A stretch of 64,000 nt of DNA, from NCBI GenBank assembly GCA_029240245.1, contig JARBTJ010000004.1, forward strand, positions 1 through 64,000, read 5' to 3'. The translations under genes were made by a program, and so were the position numbers. Positions within the stretch are counted from its first letter, which is position 1. The number at the start of each line of letters is the position of its first letter. The notes under the pieces were generated by a model. The model searched no databases. It saw nothing but the letters and a program-made list of their open reading frames with translations, and had not been told where the DNA came from. Of the stretch, positions 42,586 through 51,134 are shown in pieces. This DNA is from Herbinix sp. (GTDB lineage Bacteria > Bacillota > Clostridia > Lachnospirales > Lachnospiraceae).

Positions 42586-43389
42586 TTATGCTTTTTTTGC
42601 TGTTAATATAAACGTCTTCGGAATTCCCCGGTCATATTGTTCACAGGATAAATTCGGTTCCTCCTCCAAGCTTTCAATGATCAGTCCCGCCTTAGCTGCC
42701 GCGGTAATGATTTCTCCGAGATTCCACTTTCTTAAATATACCTTCTGCGTTTCTACAGCCGGCAGATATTTCGCATAAGAAATTTCGCTTTCCACTAATG
42801 AGGTATCAAAATAATCACCGTCTACTTTATGCTTTCTGATTTTTGCAGTAGTACCCTTGGAGGAAATCAGCTTATTCGATACGGGATGAAAATCACGAAG
42901 AATAAATCTTCCGCCTGATCCAAGCAATTGATAAGCCGTGATAAAAAAGGGAACTAAGTCCGTAAAGTAGTGGATGATTCCTATTTCAGCAAATACTATG
43001 TCATAATCGGCAGACAATTCACTTTCCGGTAGATCCACTATATTCTCTAAAACATAGCGTATTTTCACCTTGGCAATGTCAGCCGCCTCTTCTGCATAAG
43101 TTCTGCTGCCTTTGGAAAAATCAAAAACGGTTACATCAGCACCAAGTACTGCTAGAGCAATTGCTTTTGTTCCATTGGAGCCTAAAAGGTTAGCTATTTT
43201 TTTGCCAGAAACCTGACCAAGTTTATGATTTAATCCGGTTAACGTTTTTTCAGGATTATCCATTATTCTTTTGGCAGCAATCTGAGGTGCTCCGAATTTG
43301 TTGTTCCATGCTTCATAAGCAAGATCATTCCAAGCCCGTTCATTATCTTCCCTACATATCTGTGTTGATGGTTTTAAGTCCGTTTTCAT
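42586..43389 (-). CDS. Class I SAM-dependent methyltransferase
   Basis: KIANLLGSNGTKAIALAVLGADVTVFDFSKGSRTYAEEAA; YDIVFAEIGIIHYF. Confidence 0.85.
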   Translation of the reverse strand: MKTDLKPSTQICREDNERAWNDLAYEAWNNKFGAPQIAAKRIMDNPEKTLTGLNHKLGQVSGKKIANLLGSNGTKAIALAVLGADVTVFDFSKGSRTYAEEAADIAKVKIRYVLENIVDLPESELSADYDIVFAEIGIIHYFTDLVPFFITAYQLLGSGGRFILRDFHPVSNKLISSKGTTAKIRKHKVDGDYFDTSLVESEISYAKYLPAVETQKVYLRKWNLGEIITAAAKAGLIIESLEEEPNLSCEQYDRGIPKTFILTAKKA

Positions 43390-43532
43390 TCAAATTTTCC
43401 TCATATTCATATTTCAATTATTTGGCATCTATGGAACAATATAATTTTTGGATTATGAGATTCACAATTGACTACTTATTGTTATTATTTTTACAACGAA
43501 GAACTTCGCTTATCCCTTTTCACGTTAGTTTC

Positions 43533-45476
43533 TTAATAATAACTATAGGAAAAGTTGGCAGTAGTATCCAGATAGGATAAGTCAGCATCCTGAAGTAATA
43601 CAGCATCTTCGTTAAATTCAAAGGTCCAGGTAATGTAATCATGAGGTGGAATTTCAGCTCCCTCTACGGCTGTAAAGAATCCGTCGGCATAGATATCAAT
43701 CCCGTTACCAATGATTATTTCAAGATCAACAATATTAAAAACGGAGGTATCCTTTCCGTTGTAAATGTACATAACCGCAATCAGTTTACCACCGTCATAA
43801 TAAACTTCCTGCGGTGAAAACATCAGGTCATCCTCCGTCGTCGTATAGTTTTCACTGTAGAAATAATCGGTACCGTAAAAACTGCCCTCGTAGGTATCAT
43901 CATAACTATCCTCATAAGTGCCATGATAAATACTTTCATAGGTACCTTCATTCATATCTTCATAGGCGCCATCATTAATATCTTCATAGGTACCTTCATA
44001 GATTCCTTCATAGACACCATCATAATTATAGGTACCTTCATAGACACCATCATAATTATAGGTACCTTCATAGACACCATCATAATCATAAATATCTTCA
44101 GTAGCTTCATAAACGCCTTCGATGGAATCGGCACCTTCCTCCCACAAATCATCATCAAAATCGGTGATTAACTCATCTGTAGAATCCGTGCTCTGTGCAT
44201 ATTCCGACCCAATCATGTCCTCTTCCATTCCGGAGACATCCATACCCTCTGTGGCCTGGGTCACTGCATCCGTATCCTCCTGTACCAAATAGCTGGATTT
44301 ATCCAAGGTGTCCAACTCATCAATGGCCAGCTTTATCTTCGCAGTTTCCAAAGCAAAGATTCCGTCACTCACCTCAAGAGTATAATTTAAACCATAGTCA
44401 TCCAGGGAAAATACCACGGTATATTGTCCCTGATTTCTGGGTTCTATAGAAGTAAAGAATAAGTCCATTCCGGTTAATTCGGAATTTGCCGCATAAACGG
44501 TACCATCCTCTGCAATCACCTTTAACATGGCGCTGTCAACGATAGCCTCTTCCTTTCCGGAATTTTTGACGGTTATATCAATTGTTAAAAACATCCCCTC
44601 TGTGGTGTACTCGTTATAATCATCAATAATCGTTTTGGATGCTAATGCCGAATCAATCGAATAAGTAATGTTACCAAGCCTGATATCTTCGCCTGTTTGG
44701 TAGAAGGCATCCTTTGAATTATTCATACCGGTTAATAGAAATGAGAACGCTAATACCACTACCGCACCCACAATGCATGCTGGAATCCATAGAAACCATT
44801 TACACTTTTTCGTGCATTGATCCGGTTTATTAAGACTTATGATACCCGCTGTTAAAAGCAATATAAACGGAATGATATAACCGGCATATATGGAGATTAA
44901 TCCGCTGACAGCAGCAATTATCATAAGTAAACCGGCTATCTTACCCTTTTTATGTACCAGTACTGAACCGACAATACCAATGACGGAAAAGATAAGCGCT
45001 GCGATTCCCAGTCCACCCAAACCGTTATCGTTTACTCCGATGACATCTAATATTTCACCAAAAAAAATTACGGCGATGGAGGAGGAAACACCTAAAATAC
45101 CACCGATTAGGCCCAATACAAATTCAGCGGTCCGCTTCATCTTTTTTGGCTTCACAGTATTCATATACAAGGGGGGGTGAACCTGAACAAAAGGCGCTTG
45201 TGCCTGGAGTTGACTATGTAGAGCCTGTACTTGTGCATGATTATATGGCGCATGCGGCTGCTGTTGACTATATGACGCTTGTGCCTGCGGTTGACTTAAT
45301 GGCGCTTGTGCCTGCTGTTGACTTAATGGTGCTTGTGCCTGCTGTTCTCCCGGATTAAACCACAGCAGTGGCTGTCCGGGCTGCATATTAGTTGAATTTG
45401 ATGCCTGACTCCCTCCACATTCCGGGCAGAAATTACCATCCTTTTTTATTTCTTTCCCACAATGAATACAATACAT
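43533..45476 (-). CDS. Zinc-ribbon, Gln/Ala-rich, multi-TM protein with DUF4352-like domain and Tyr/Gly/Glu/Asp repeats
   Basis: MYCIHCGKEIKKDGNFCPECGG; QQAQAPLSQ repeats; YDGVYEGTYN repeats; Ig-like C-terminal region. Confidence 0.72.
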   Translation of the reverse strand: MYCIHCGKEIKKDGNFCPECGGSQASNSTNMQPGQPLLWFNPGEQQAQAPLSQQQAQAPLSQPQAQASYSQQQPHAPYNHAQVQALHSQLQAQAPFVQVHPPLYMNTVKPKKMKRTAEFVLGLIGGILGVSSSIAVIFFGEILDVIGVNDNGLGGLGIAALIFSVIGIVGSVLVHKKGKIAGLLMIIAAVSGLISIYAGYIIPFILLLTAGIISLNKPDQCTKKCKWFLWIPACIVGAVVVLAFSFLLTGMNNSKDAFYQTGEDIRLGNITYSIDSALASKTIIDDYNEYTTEGMFLTIDITVKNSGKEEAIVDSAMLKVIAEDGTVYAANSELTGMDLFFTSIEPRNQGQYTVVFSLDDYGLNYTLEVSDGIFALETAKIKLAIDELDTLDKSSYLVQEDTDAVTQATEGMDVSGMEEDMIGSEYAQSTDSTDELITDFDDDLWEEGADSIEGVYEATEDIYDYDGVYEGTYNYDGVYEGTYNYDGVYEGIYEGTYEDINDGAYEDMNEGTYESIYHGTYEDSYDDTYEGSFYGTDYFYSENYTTTEDDLMFSPQEVYYDGGKLIAVMYIYNGKDTSVFNIVDLEIIIGNGIDIYADGFFTAVEGAEIPPHDYITWTFEFNEDAVLLQDADLSYLDTTANFSYSYY

Positions 45477-45540
45477 TCAATTATCCTCCTCTAGTTAGGG
45501 CTTTTCACTATAACAATCTTCTATGTAATTAAAAATAAAG

Positions 45541-45799
45541 CATTGATAGCATAACAATCTTCTATTAATAAAAATTATAGCATTGATAGTATAACAGTCT
45601 ACTATTTATGAAAAATTATAACATTGATAGTATAACAAACTTCTATTTATGAAAAAATATAGCATTGATAGTATAACCATCTACTATTTATGAAAAATTA
45701 TAGCATTGATAGTATAACCATCCACTATTTATGAAAAATTATAGCATTGATAGTATAACCATCCACTATTTATGAAAAATTATAGCATTGATAGTATAA
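45541..45799. repeat. 41-bp tandem repeat array, about 6.3 copies
   Basis: Unit cattgatagtataaccatccactatttatgaaaaattatag; last full copies identical, first copies diverged. Confidence 0.95.
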
Positions 45800-45947
45800 A
45801 ATAACAATTGACGAATTTTATATAAATGTTAGTATAGTGTTAATATAGTTTCAAAACTTCAATATCTAAGCATTATTTTCTGCTTGCAAAACCTTGAAAA
45901 TAAGTATATAATTTGTAAAAATGAAATCTAAGCAATTGAATATAAAA

Positions 45948-46070
45948 GATTAAAGTATAAAAATCACCTTCGGTGCTATCCGGCTACCATATATATAGTT
46001 ATTGCAAGCTTGCTTGCATATCAATCTATTGTAACTGGAAATGTGCGTGGCACCTTTTGATACTTAAATC
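45948..46070. mobile_element. MITE-like palindromic element, copy 1 (degenerate)
   Basis: Same architecture as copies 2 and 3 (caccttcggtg; gtgcgtggcac; gcaagcttgc centre); flanked by direct repeat atataaaa (45940-45947, 46071-46078). Confidence 0.75.
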
Positions 46071-46085
46071 ATATAAAATGAGCGA

Positions 46086-46300
46086 TGATAAAAGCTGCGA
46101 TTTATAAATTTCTTCAGAGAGCCGATGGTTGGTGTGAATCGGTGAAAGGATAAATCTTTCCACTTTTTGAGCTGTCGGTGATAAACCGAAAGGCCGGTGA
46201 CCTTTATCCTACCAGATCGAGTGGCTGTTTACGAAGCAGCAATTTGGGTGGCAACGCGGATTCCTTCCGTCCCTTATGTTTTAGGGGACAGAAGGAATTT
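46086..46300 (+). promoter_or_regulatory. T-box leader upstream of serS
   Basis: AGAGAGCC, GGTTGGTGTGAATC, T-box GGGTGGCAACGCGG, terminator attccttccgtccctta-tgtt-ttaggggacagaaggaattttttattt. Confidence 0.92.
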
Positions 46301-46315
46301 TTTATTTGCATGTAT

Positions 46316-46436
46316 GGTTAAAGGTGTTAAAAGCACCTTCGGTGCTTTCATGCTACAATATATTGATATGCAAGCTTGCTTCCATATCAGTATATTGTAG
46401 CATGAAAAGTGCGTAGCACCTTTTGACACTTTAACC
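46316..46436. mobile_element. MITE-like palindromic element, copy 2
   Basis: GGTTAAAG ... CTTTAACC ends, near full-length palindrome, 6-bp direct repeat atgtat at 46310-46315 and 46437-46442. Confidence 0.87.
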
Positions 46437-46472
46437 ATGTATCTTATAATTTAATTTAATGGAGGAATTACT

Positions 46473-47750
46473 ATGTTGGATTTAAAGTTTGTCAGAGAAA
46501 ACCCTGAAATCGTAAAACAGAATATTCGCAACAAATTTCAGGATCATAAGCTAAACCTGGTGGATGAAGTAATCGCACTGGATGTGGAAAGCAGAAATGC
46601 AAAGCAGGAGGCCGATACCTTAAGATCTGAACGGAATAAGATTTCTAAGCAGATCGGCGGATTTATGGCACAGGGAAAAAAAGAAGAAGCGGAAGAAATG
46701 AAGAAGAAAGTTTCCGAGGAATCTGAACGTTTGACAATACTGGAAGCAAAGGAATCAGAACTGGAAGAAAAAATCAAAAAGATTATGATGACACTTCCAA
46801 ACATCATTGATCCCAGCGTACCCATCGGCAAGGATGACAGCGAGAATGTGGAAGTACAGCGTTACGGCGATCCGTTTGTTCCGGATTTCGAGATTCCCTA
46901 CCATACAGAAATCATGGAAAAGTTTAACGGAATTGACTTAGATAGTGCCAGAAAAGTCGCAGGTAATGGTTTTTATTATCTGATGGGAGATATCGCAAGA
47001 CTTCACTCTGCTGTGATATCCTATGCAAGAGATTTTATGATTAACCGAGGCTTTACGTATTGCATACCTCCCTTCATGATCCGCAGTGACGTTGTTACCG
47101 GTGTTATGAGCTTTGCAGAAATGGAAGCTATGATGTATAAAATCGAAGGGGAAGATCTATTTTTAATCGGAACCAGCGAACATTCCATGATTGGTAAATA
47201 CATTGATACCATTTTACAGGAGACCTCCCTGCCCCAGACTTTGACCAGTTATTCTCCTTGCTTTCGAAAGGAAAAAGGTGCACATGGTCTTGAGGAAAGA
47301 GGTGTGTACCGAATTCATCAGTTTGAAAAACAGGAAATGATTGTTGTATGTAAGCCGGAAGACAGCATGATGTGGTTTGATAAGCTTTGGCAAAACACCG
47401 TTGATTTATTCTGTTCCTTAGATATTCCGGTTAGAACTTTAGAATGCTGTTCTGGCGATTTAGCCGACTTAAAGGTAAAATCCATAGATGTGGAAGCATG
47501 GTCCCCGAGACAGAAGAAATATTTTGAGGTAGGAAGCTGCTCTAACTTAGGCGATGCTCAGGCAAGACGTTTAAAGATCCGTGTTGTCGGAGAAGGTGGT
47601 AAATATTTCGCCCATACGTTAAACAATACGGTGGTAGCACCTCCGAGAATGTTGATTGCTTTCCTGGAGAACAATTTAAATGCAGACGGTTCGGTTAATA
47701 TTCCTGTAGCACTTCAACCTTATATGGGCGGTATGACAGTTATTAAATAA
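46473..47750 (+). CDS. serS: Seryl-tRNA synthetase
   Basis: MLDLKFVRENPEIVKQNI; LIGTSEHSMIGKY; CFRKEKGAHGLEERGVYRIHQFEKQEM. Confidence 0.97.
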   Translation: MLDLKFVRENPEIVKQNIRNKFQDHKLNLVDEVIALDVESRNAKQEADTLRSERNKISKQIGGFMAQGKKEEAEEMKKKVSEESERLTILEAKESELEEKIKKIMMTLPNIIDPSVPIGKDDSENVEVQRYGDPFVPDFEIPYHTEIMEKFNGIDLDSARKVAGNGFYYLMGDIARLHSAVISYARDFMINRGFTYCIPPFMIRSDVVTGVMSFAEMEAMMYKIEGEDLFLIGTSEHSMIGKYIDTILQETSLPQTLTSYSPCFRKEKGAHGLEERGVYRIHQFEKQEMIVVCKPEDSMMWFDKLWQNTVDLFCSLDIPVRTLECCSGDLADLKVKSIDVEAWSPRQKKYFEVGSCSNLGDAQARRLKIRVVGEGGKYFAHTLNNTVVAPPRMLIAFLENNLNADGSVNIPVALQPYMGGMTVIK

Positions 47751-47813
47751 ATCACCTGTTATTATATTAAGTTTGGTATTTTAACTAATTTAAATCAATA
47801 CGATCACTAAATA

Positions 47814-47849
47814 GGCTGTCACTTAGTCAGAATCTAATAAGTGACAGCC
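47814..47849. terminator. Bidirectional terminator-like hairpin
   Basis: ggctgtcactta / taagtgacagcc perfect 12-bp arms between convergent serS and MCP genes. Confidence 0.75.
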
Positions 47850-47855
47850 CTTTCG

Positions 47856-49388
47856 TTACATTTTGCTTTTATGAACCACATTCAGAAGTTCATCGGAAGT
47901 GGTACTAATGGATTCCACTGAAGCTGCCACCTCATTCATAGCAGCTAGCTGTTGTTCGGAAGCAGTTAAAATGGTTTTCAGTTCGCCCATACTGTTATAG
48001 GTAAGCCTGCTGATCCCATCCACCGCTCCGGCGATTCGATCGCCATTTTGTGCTACGGTCGTAGACAGATCCGCTATTTTCTGAGCCATTTCATTCATCC
48101 GATCAATGGACCTTGTGACTTCCTGCGAGGATTGATCTGCTTTATCAATTACTGCAATTCCATTTTCAACGATTTGTGCGTTTAAATCAATGGATTCTAC
48201 TGCTCTCTGGGTATCTTCAAGGACAGTTAAAATTAATTTTGAAATATTATTTGCGGCCTTTTGTGACTGTTCCGCTAATGCTCTGATTTCAGAGGCAACA
48301 ACAGCAAAGCCCTTGCCCTGCTCGCCGGCCCTGGCAGATTCTATGGAAGCATTTAAAGCCAGTAGATTAGTTCTGTTGGTTATGCCTTTGATTACCTCAA
48401 CAATGTTTGATATTTCATTGGACTTTTCTCCAAGCCTTGTAATAATTGTACGGCTTTCCTTGGTGGCAAGGTCGATTTGCCTCATTTCTTCCGCAGCATC
48501 CCTCATGATTACCGTATTGTGTTCTGTTAATGCTTTAGCTTCCTGTGAAACCTCAGCGATCATATGATTTTCGTTGGCAATCTCATTTAATTTTGATGAA
48601 ACGCTGATAACAACTGAACCTGCTTCATCTACGTATTTCATGGTTTGCTGTGATCCATCTACGATATTACCTGTCTTTTTTGTTATTTCTTCGTTTGCCC
48701 TGATTGTGTTTTCAGTAACCTCTGAGAGACTTTTCACCGACTGCGAAAGCACATTGGAAACCTCGTAGGATTTATCGGTCAAGGTAATAATTTTATCTAA
48801 TGTATCTTTTTGTTCTTCTGCTCCTACTACGTTCTGTAACAGCTTTTTTGTTCTTCCCGATAAAGTAATAAAAATAGCAGATAGCGCAACTAATTCAATA
48901 CTCCTGGGCAATACTCCATATAAAATCATTTCAAAGGGATTTTGTAAATTTAAATCCTTAACAGCATTTATATAGAGGGAAGAATACTGACTTACTGTAA
49001 ATAATACCAAGGATACTATCACTGCAAACCAGCTTAACTTTCTAGAAAAGAACAGGCTCGAAATAGCTACCGGATAAATAAACAATACTATGACATGCCA
49101 GGATAACAGCAGATTCATAACTGCTACCATTAATATGCAAACAGTTACAATCGTGTATTTCACCCATTTACCCTGAAGTTTAAGGCCATATACAAAAAAG
49201 GGAGGTATCAGCATCAAGATTGTCGAAAGACTCATTGCAATTGTCATCGGCCCTTTCGGTGCTATAAATATGCCTATTACATTTAAAACATAAACTAATG
49301 CAATGAATAAAACGGTGATGAGAGTAATTTTGGCGGCAAGTTTGTTCGCCTCCTGCTCATTTTTCGATAAAATATGATTCTTATCCAT
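47856..49388 (-). CDS. Methyl-accepting chemotaxis protein
   Basis: IVEVIKGITNRTNLLALNASIESARAGEQGKGFAVVASEIRALAEQSQKAANNI hairpin tip; N-terminal TM cluster. Confidence 0.94.
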   Translation of the reverse strand: MDKNHILSKNEQEANKLAAKITLITVLFIALVYVLNVIGIFIAPKGPMTIAMSLSTILMLIPPFFVYGLKLQGKWVKYTIVTVCILMVAVMNLLLSWHVIVLFIYPVAISSLFFSRKLSWFAVIVSLVLFTVSQYSSLYINAVKDLNLQNPFEMILYGVLPRSIELVALSAIFITLSGRTKKLLQNVVGAEEQKDTLDKIITLTDKSYEVSNVLSQSVKSLSEVTENTIRANEEITKKTGNIVDGSQQTMKYVDEAGSVVISVSSKLNEIANENHMIAEVSQEAKALTEHNTVIMRDAAEEMRQIDLATKESRTIITRLGEKSNEISNIVEVIKGITNRTNLLALNASIESARAGEQGKGFAVVASEIRALAEQSQKAANNISKLILTVLEDTQRAVESIDLNAQIVENGIAVIDKADQSSQEVTRSIDRMNEMAQKIADLSTTVAQNGDRIAGAVDGISRLTYNSMGELKTILTASEQQLAAMNEVAASVESISTTSDELLNVVHKSKM

Positions 49389-49559
49389 AATACCTCCTGG
49401 TATATTTTGTTTAATGTAGCAATATTATATATAATTATGGCATAAAATTCAATTGCAAAATAAATATCCCATATACTAATAGTCGATTTAATACCTTTTC
49501 CGCTTCATATCACTTATTTGATACCGCGCATATAATGGATTGACTGCTAAATAAAGAAG

Positions 49560-50738
49560 ATGATAGGAATGTTTCAACGGCCGCAGGATGTTAACCGGAT
49601 TCTGGCCCCCTATAACAGGGATTTAGGCGAATATTACAGAGAACTTCAGGGCTATGGAATTCAAAGGTTTATAGCAAGGCGTATTTTTGCAGGCATTGTT
49701 ACTTATGTATTACAAAACGAGGAAGACTATTCTGGTAATATGGAACAGCGGACGAGCCGACTTTTGGAAGCTTATTTAAGGGATAATAATGTTGTTCTTT
49801 TGACCTTAAGAGGAGTCGGCATCCCGAACAATCGGATTAACCGGATGATCCAGGACATAATTCGTATGGTACTGAGAAATATTGGTGAGGAAGAACCAGG
49901 TCCCGCTCCAGGTCCCGCTCCCGGCCCAGGCTGGAGCAATTGGGAGGACTTAGGTGGAATATTAACTTCTGCACCCGCAGTATCCTCCTGGCAGCCTAAC
50001 CGCCTGGATGTATTTGCAAGAGGACAGAATCAGGCTCTTTGGCATATTTACTGGGATGGCTCCAGATGGAGCAACTGGCAGGACTTAGGTGGTTCATTAA
50101 CCTCCGCTCCGGCAGCCGTTTCGTGGGGACGGAATCGGATTGATGTCTTCGGTGTCGGACAAAATCAAGCTCTTTGGCATAAATACTGGGATAATAATCG
50201 CTGGAGCGACTGGGAAGATCTTGGCGGTGCTTTAATTTCCGGACCTGCGGTTGCATCCTGGCAAAGTAATCGGCTTGATGTATTCGGCGTTGGACAAAAT
50301 CAAGCCTTATGGCATATTTACTGGAACGGAACAAGATGGAGTGATTGGCAGAACTTAGGCGGTGTTTTAACCTCCACCCCGGCGGCCGTTTCCTGGGGCC
50401 CTGACCGGATAGATGTGTTCGGAAGAGGCCAAAACCAGAGTTTATGGCATATATGGTGGGATGGCAGACAATGGAGTGCATGGGAAGATCTTGGTGGCGG
50501 TATTATTACATCCGGACCGGCAGCTGCCTCTACCGGTGCAAACCGTTTGGAAATCTTCGCACGTGGCCAACAAAACCAGTTAGTTTTAAGAACCTGGAAC
50601 GGTTCTAGATGGAGCGGATGGGAAAGTCTCGGAGGTGTAATTACCACAGAGCCTGCTGCAGTCTCCTGGGGAGGAAACCGTCTGGATGTATTTGCTCGAG
50701 GCCAAAACAATCATCTTTGGCATATCTGGAGACCATAG
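49560..50738 (+). CDS. PLL/DUF346-like beta-propeller lectin with novel N-terminal domain
   Basis: About six ~45-aa repeats of the form WS.WEDLGG.LTS.PAV.SW...RLDVF.RGQNQALWHIYWDG; PGPAPGPAPGPG linker. Confidence 0.8.
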   Translation: MIGMFQRPQDVNRILAPYNRDLGEYYRELQGYGIQRFIARRIFAGIVTYVLQNEEDYSGNMEQRTSRLLEAYLRDNNVVLLTLRGVGIPNNRINRMIQDIIRMVLRNIGEEEPGPAPGPAPGPGWSNWEDLGGILTSAPAVSSWQPNRLDVFARGQNQALWHIYWDGSRWSNWQDLGGSLTSAPAAVSWGRNRIDVFGVGQNQALWHKYWDNNRWSDWEDLGGALISGPAVASWQSNRLDVFGVGQNQALWHIYWNGTRWSDWQNLGGVLTSTPAAVSWGPDRIDVFGRGQNQSLWHIWWDGRQWSAWEDLGGGIITSGPAAASTGANRLEIFARGQQNQLVLRTWNGSRWSGWESLGGVITTEPAAVSWGGNRLDVFARGQNNHLWHIWRP

Positions 50739-50783
50739 ACAACTAATCTCGTGAAATTAAAGAAATAATTTTCTATAACAAAA

Positions 50784-50830
50784 AATATCTGCTACAAAAT
50801 TATCCTTTGATAAATTTTGTAACAGATATT
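50784..50830. terminator. Bidirectional terminator
   Basis: aatatctgctacaaaatta...taaattttgtaacagatatt flanked by A-run and T-run. Confidence 0.75.
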
Positions 50831-50905
50831 TTTAATATTTTGAATGCTAGGTGCTTAACTGCTTTATAATCACTTACTTCCAGCCTATGTTTCTTTCGCC
50901 TATAA

Positions 50906-51058
50906 TTATTTCTCAGTTTTATTCGTCGGTGAATTAAATTCACGATAATTAATTTTATCCTGGCTCTGTTCCTTTGGATTTACATTCGAGGCGCTGTTAC
51001 CTGCAACATTCTTTTTCTCCATCTCTTTCCGGTATCTTTGATTTGACTGTTTGCTCAA
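50906..51058 (-). CDS. Small 50-aa Asn/Lys/Ser/Gln-rich protein (TTG start), possible small spore protein
   Basis: (M)SKQSNQRYRKEMEKKNVAGNSASNVNPKEQSQDKINYREFNSPTNKTEK*; AAGGATGTG upstream, terminator downstream; not in the supplied track. Confidence 0.5.
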   Translation of the reverse strand: MSKQSNQRYRKEMEKKNVAGNSASNVNPKEQSQDKINYREFNSPTNKTEK

Positions 51059-51134
51059 GCTATCACATCCTTTTATTATCATAAAAGTATTATCTCTCTA
51101 ATTAATAATCATATGCAAATAGGCTTAAAAACTT

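Noticed and set aside
44195-45358. ORFs antisense to the zinc-ribbon/DUF4352 gene
   Set aside because: Shadow ORFs produced by repetitive coding sequence.
45541-45799. CRISPR array
   Set aside because: 41-bp units are directly adjacent with no unique spacers; no cas genes in the window.
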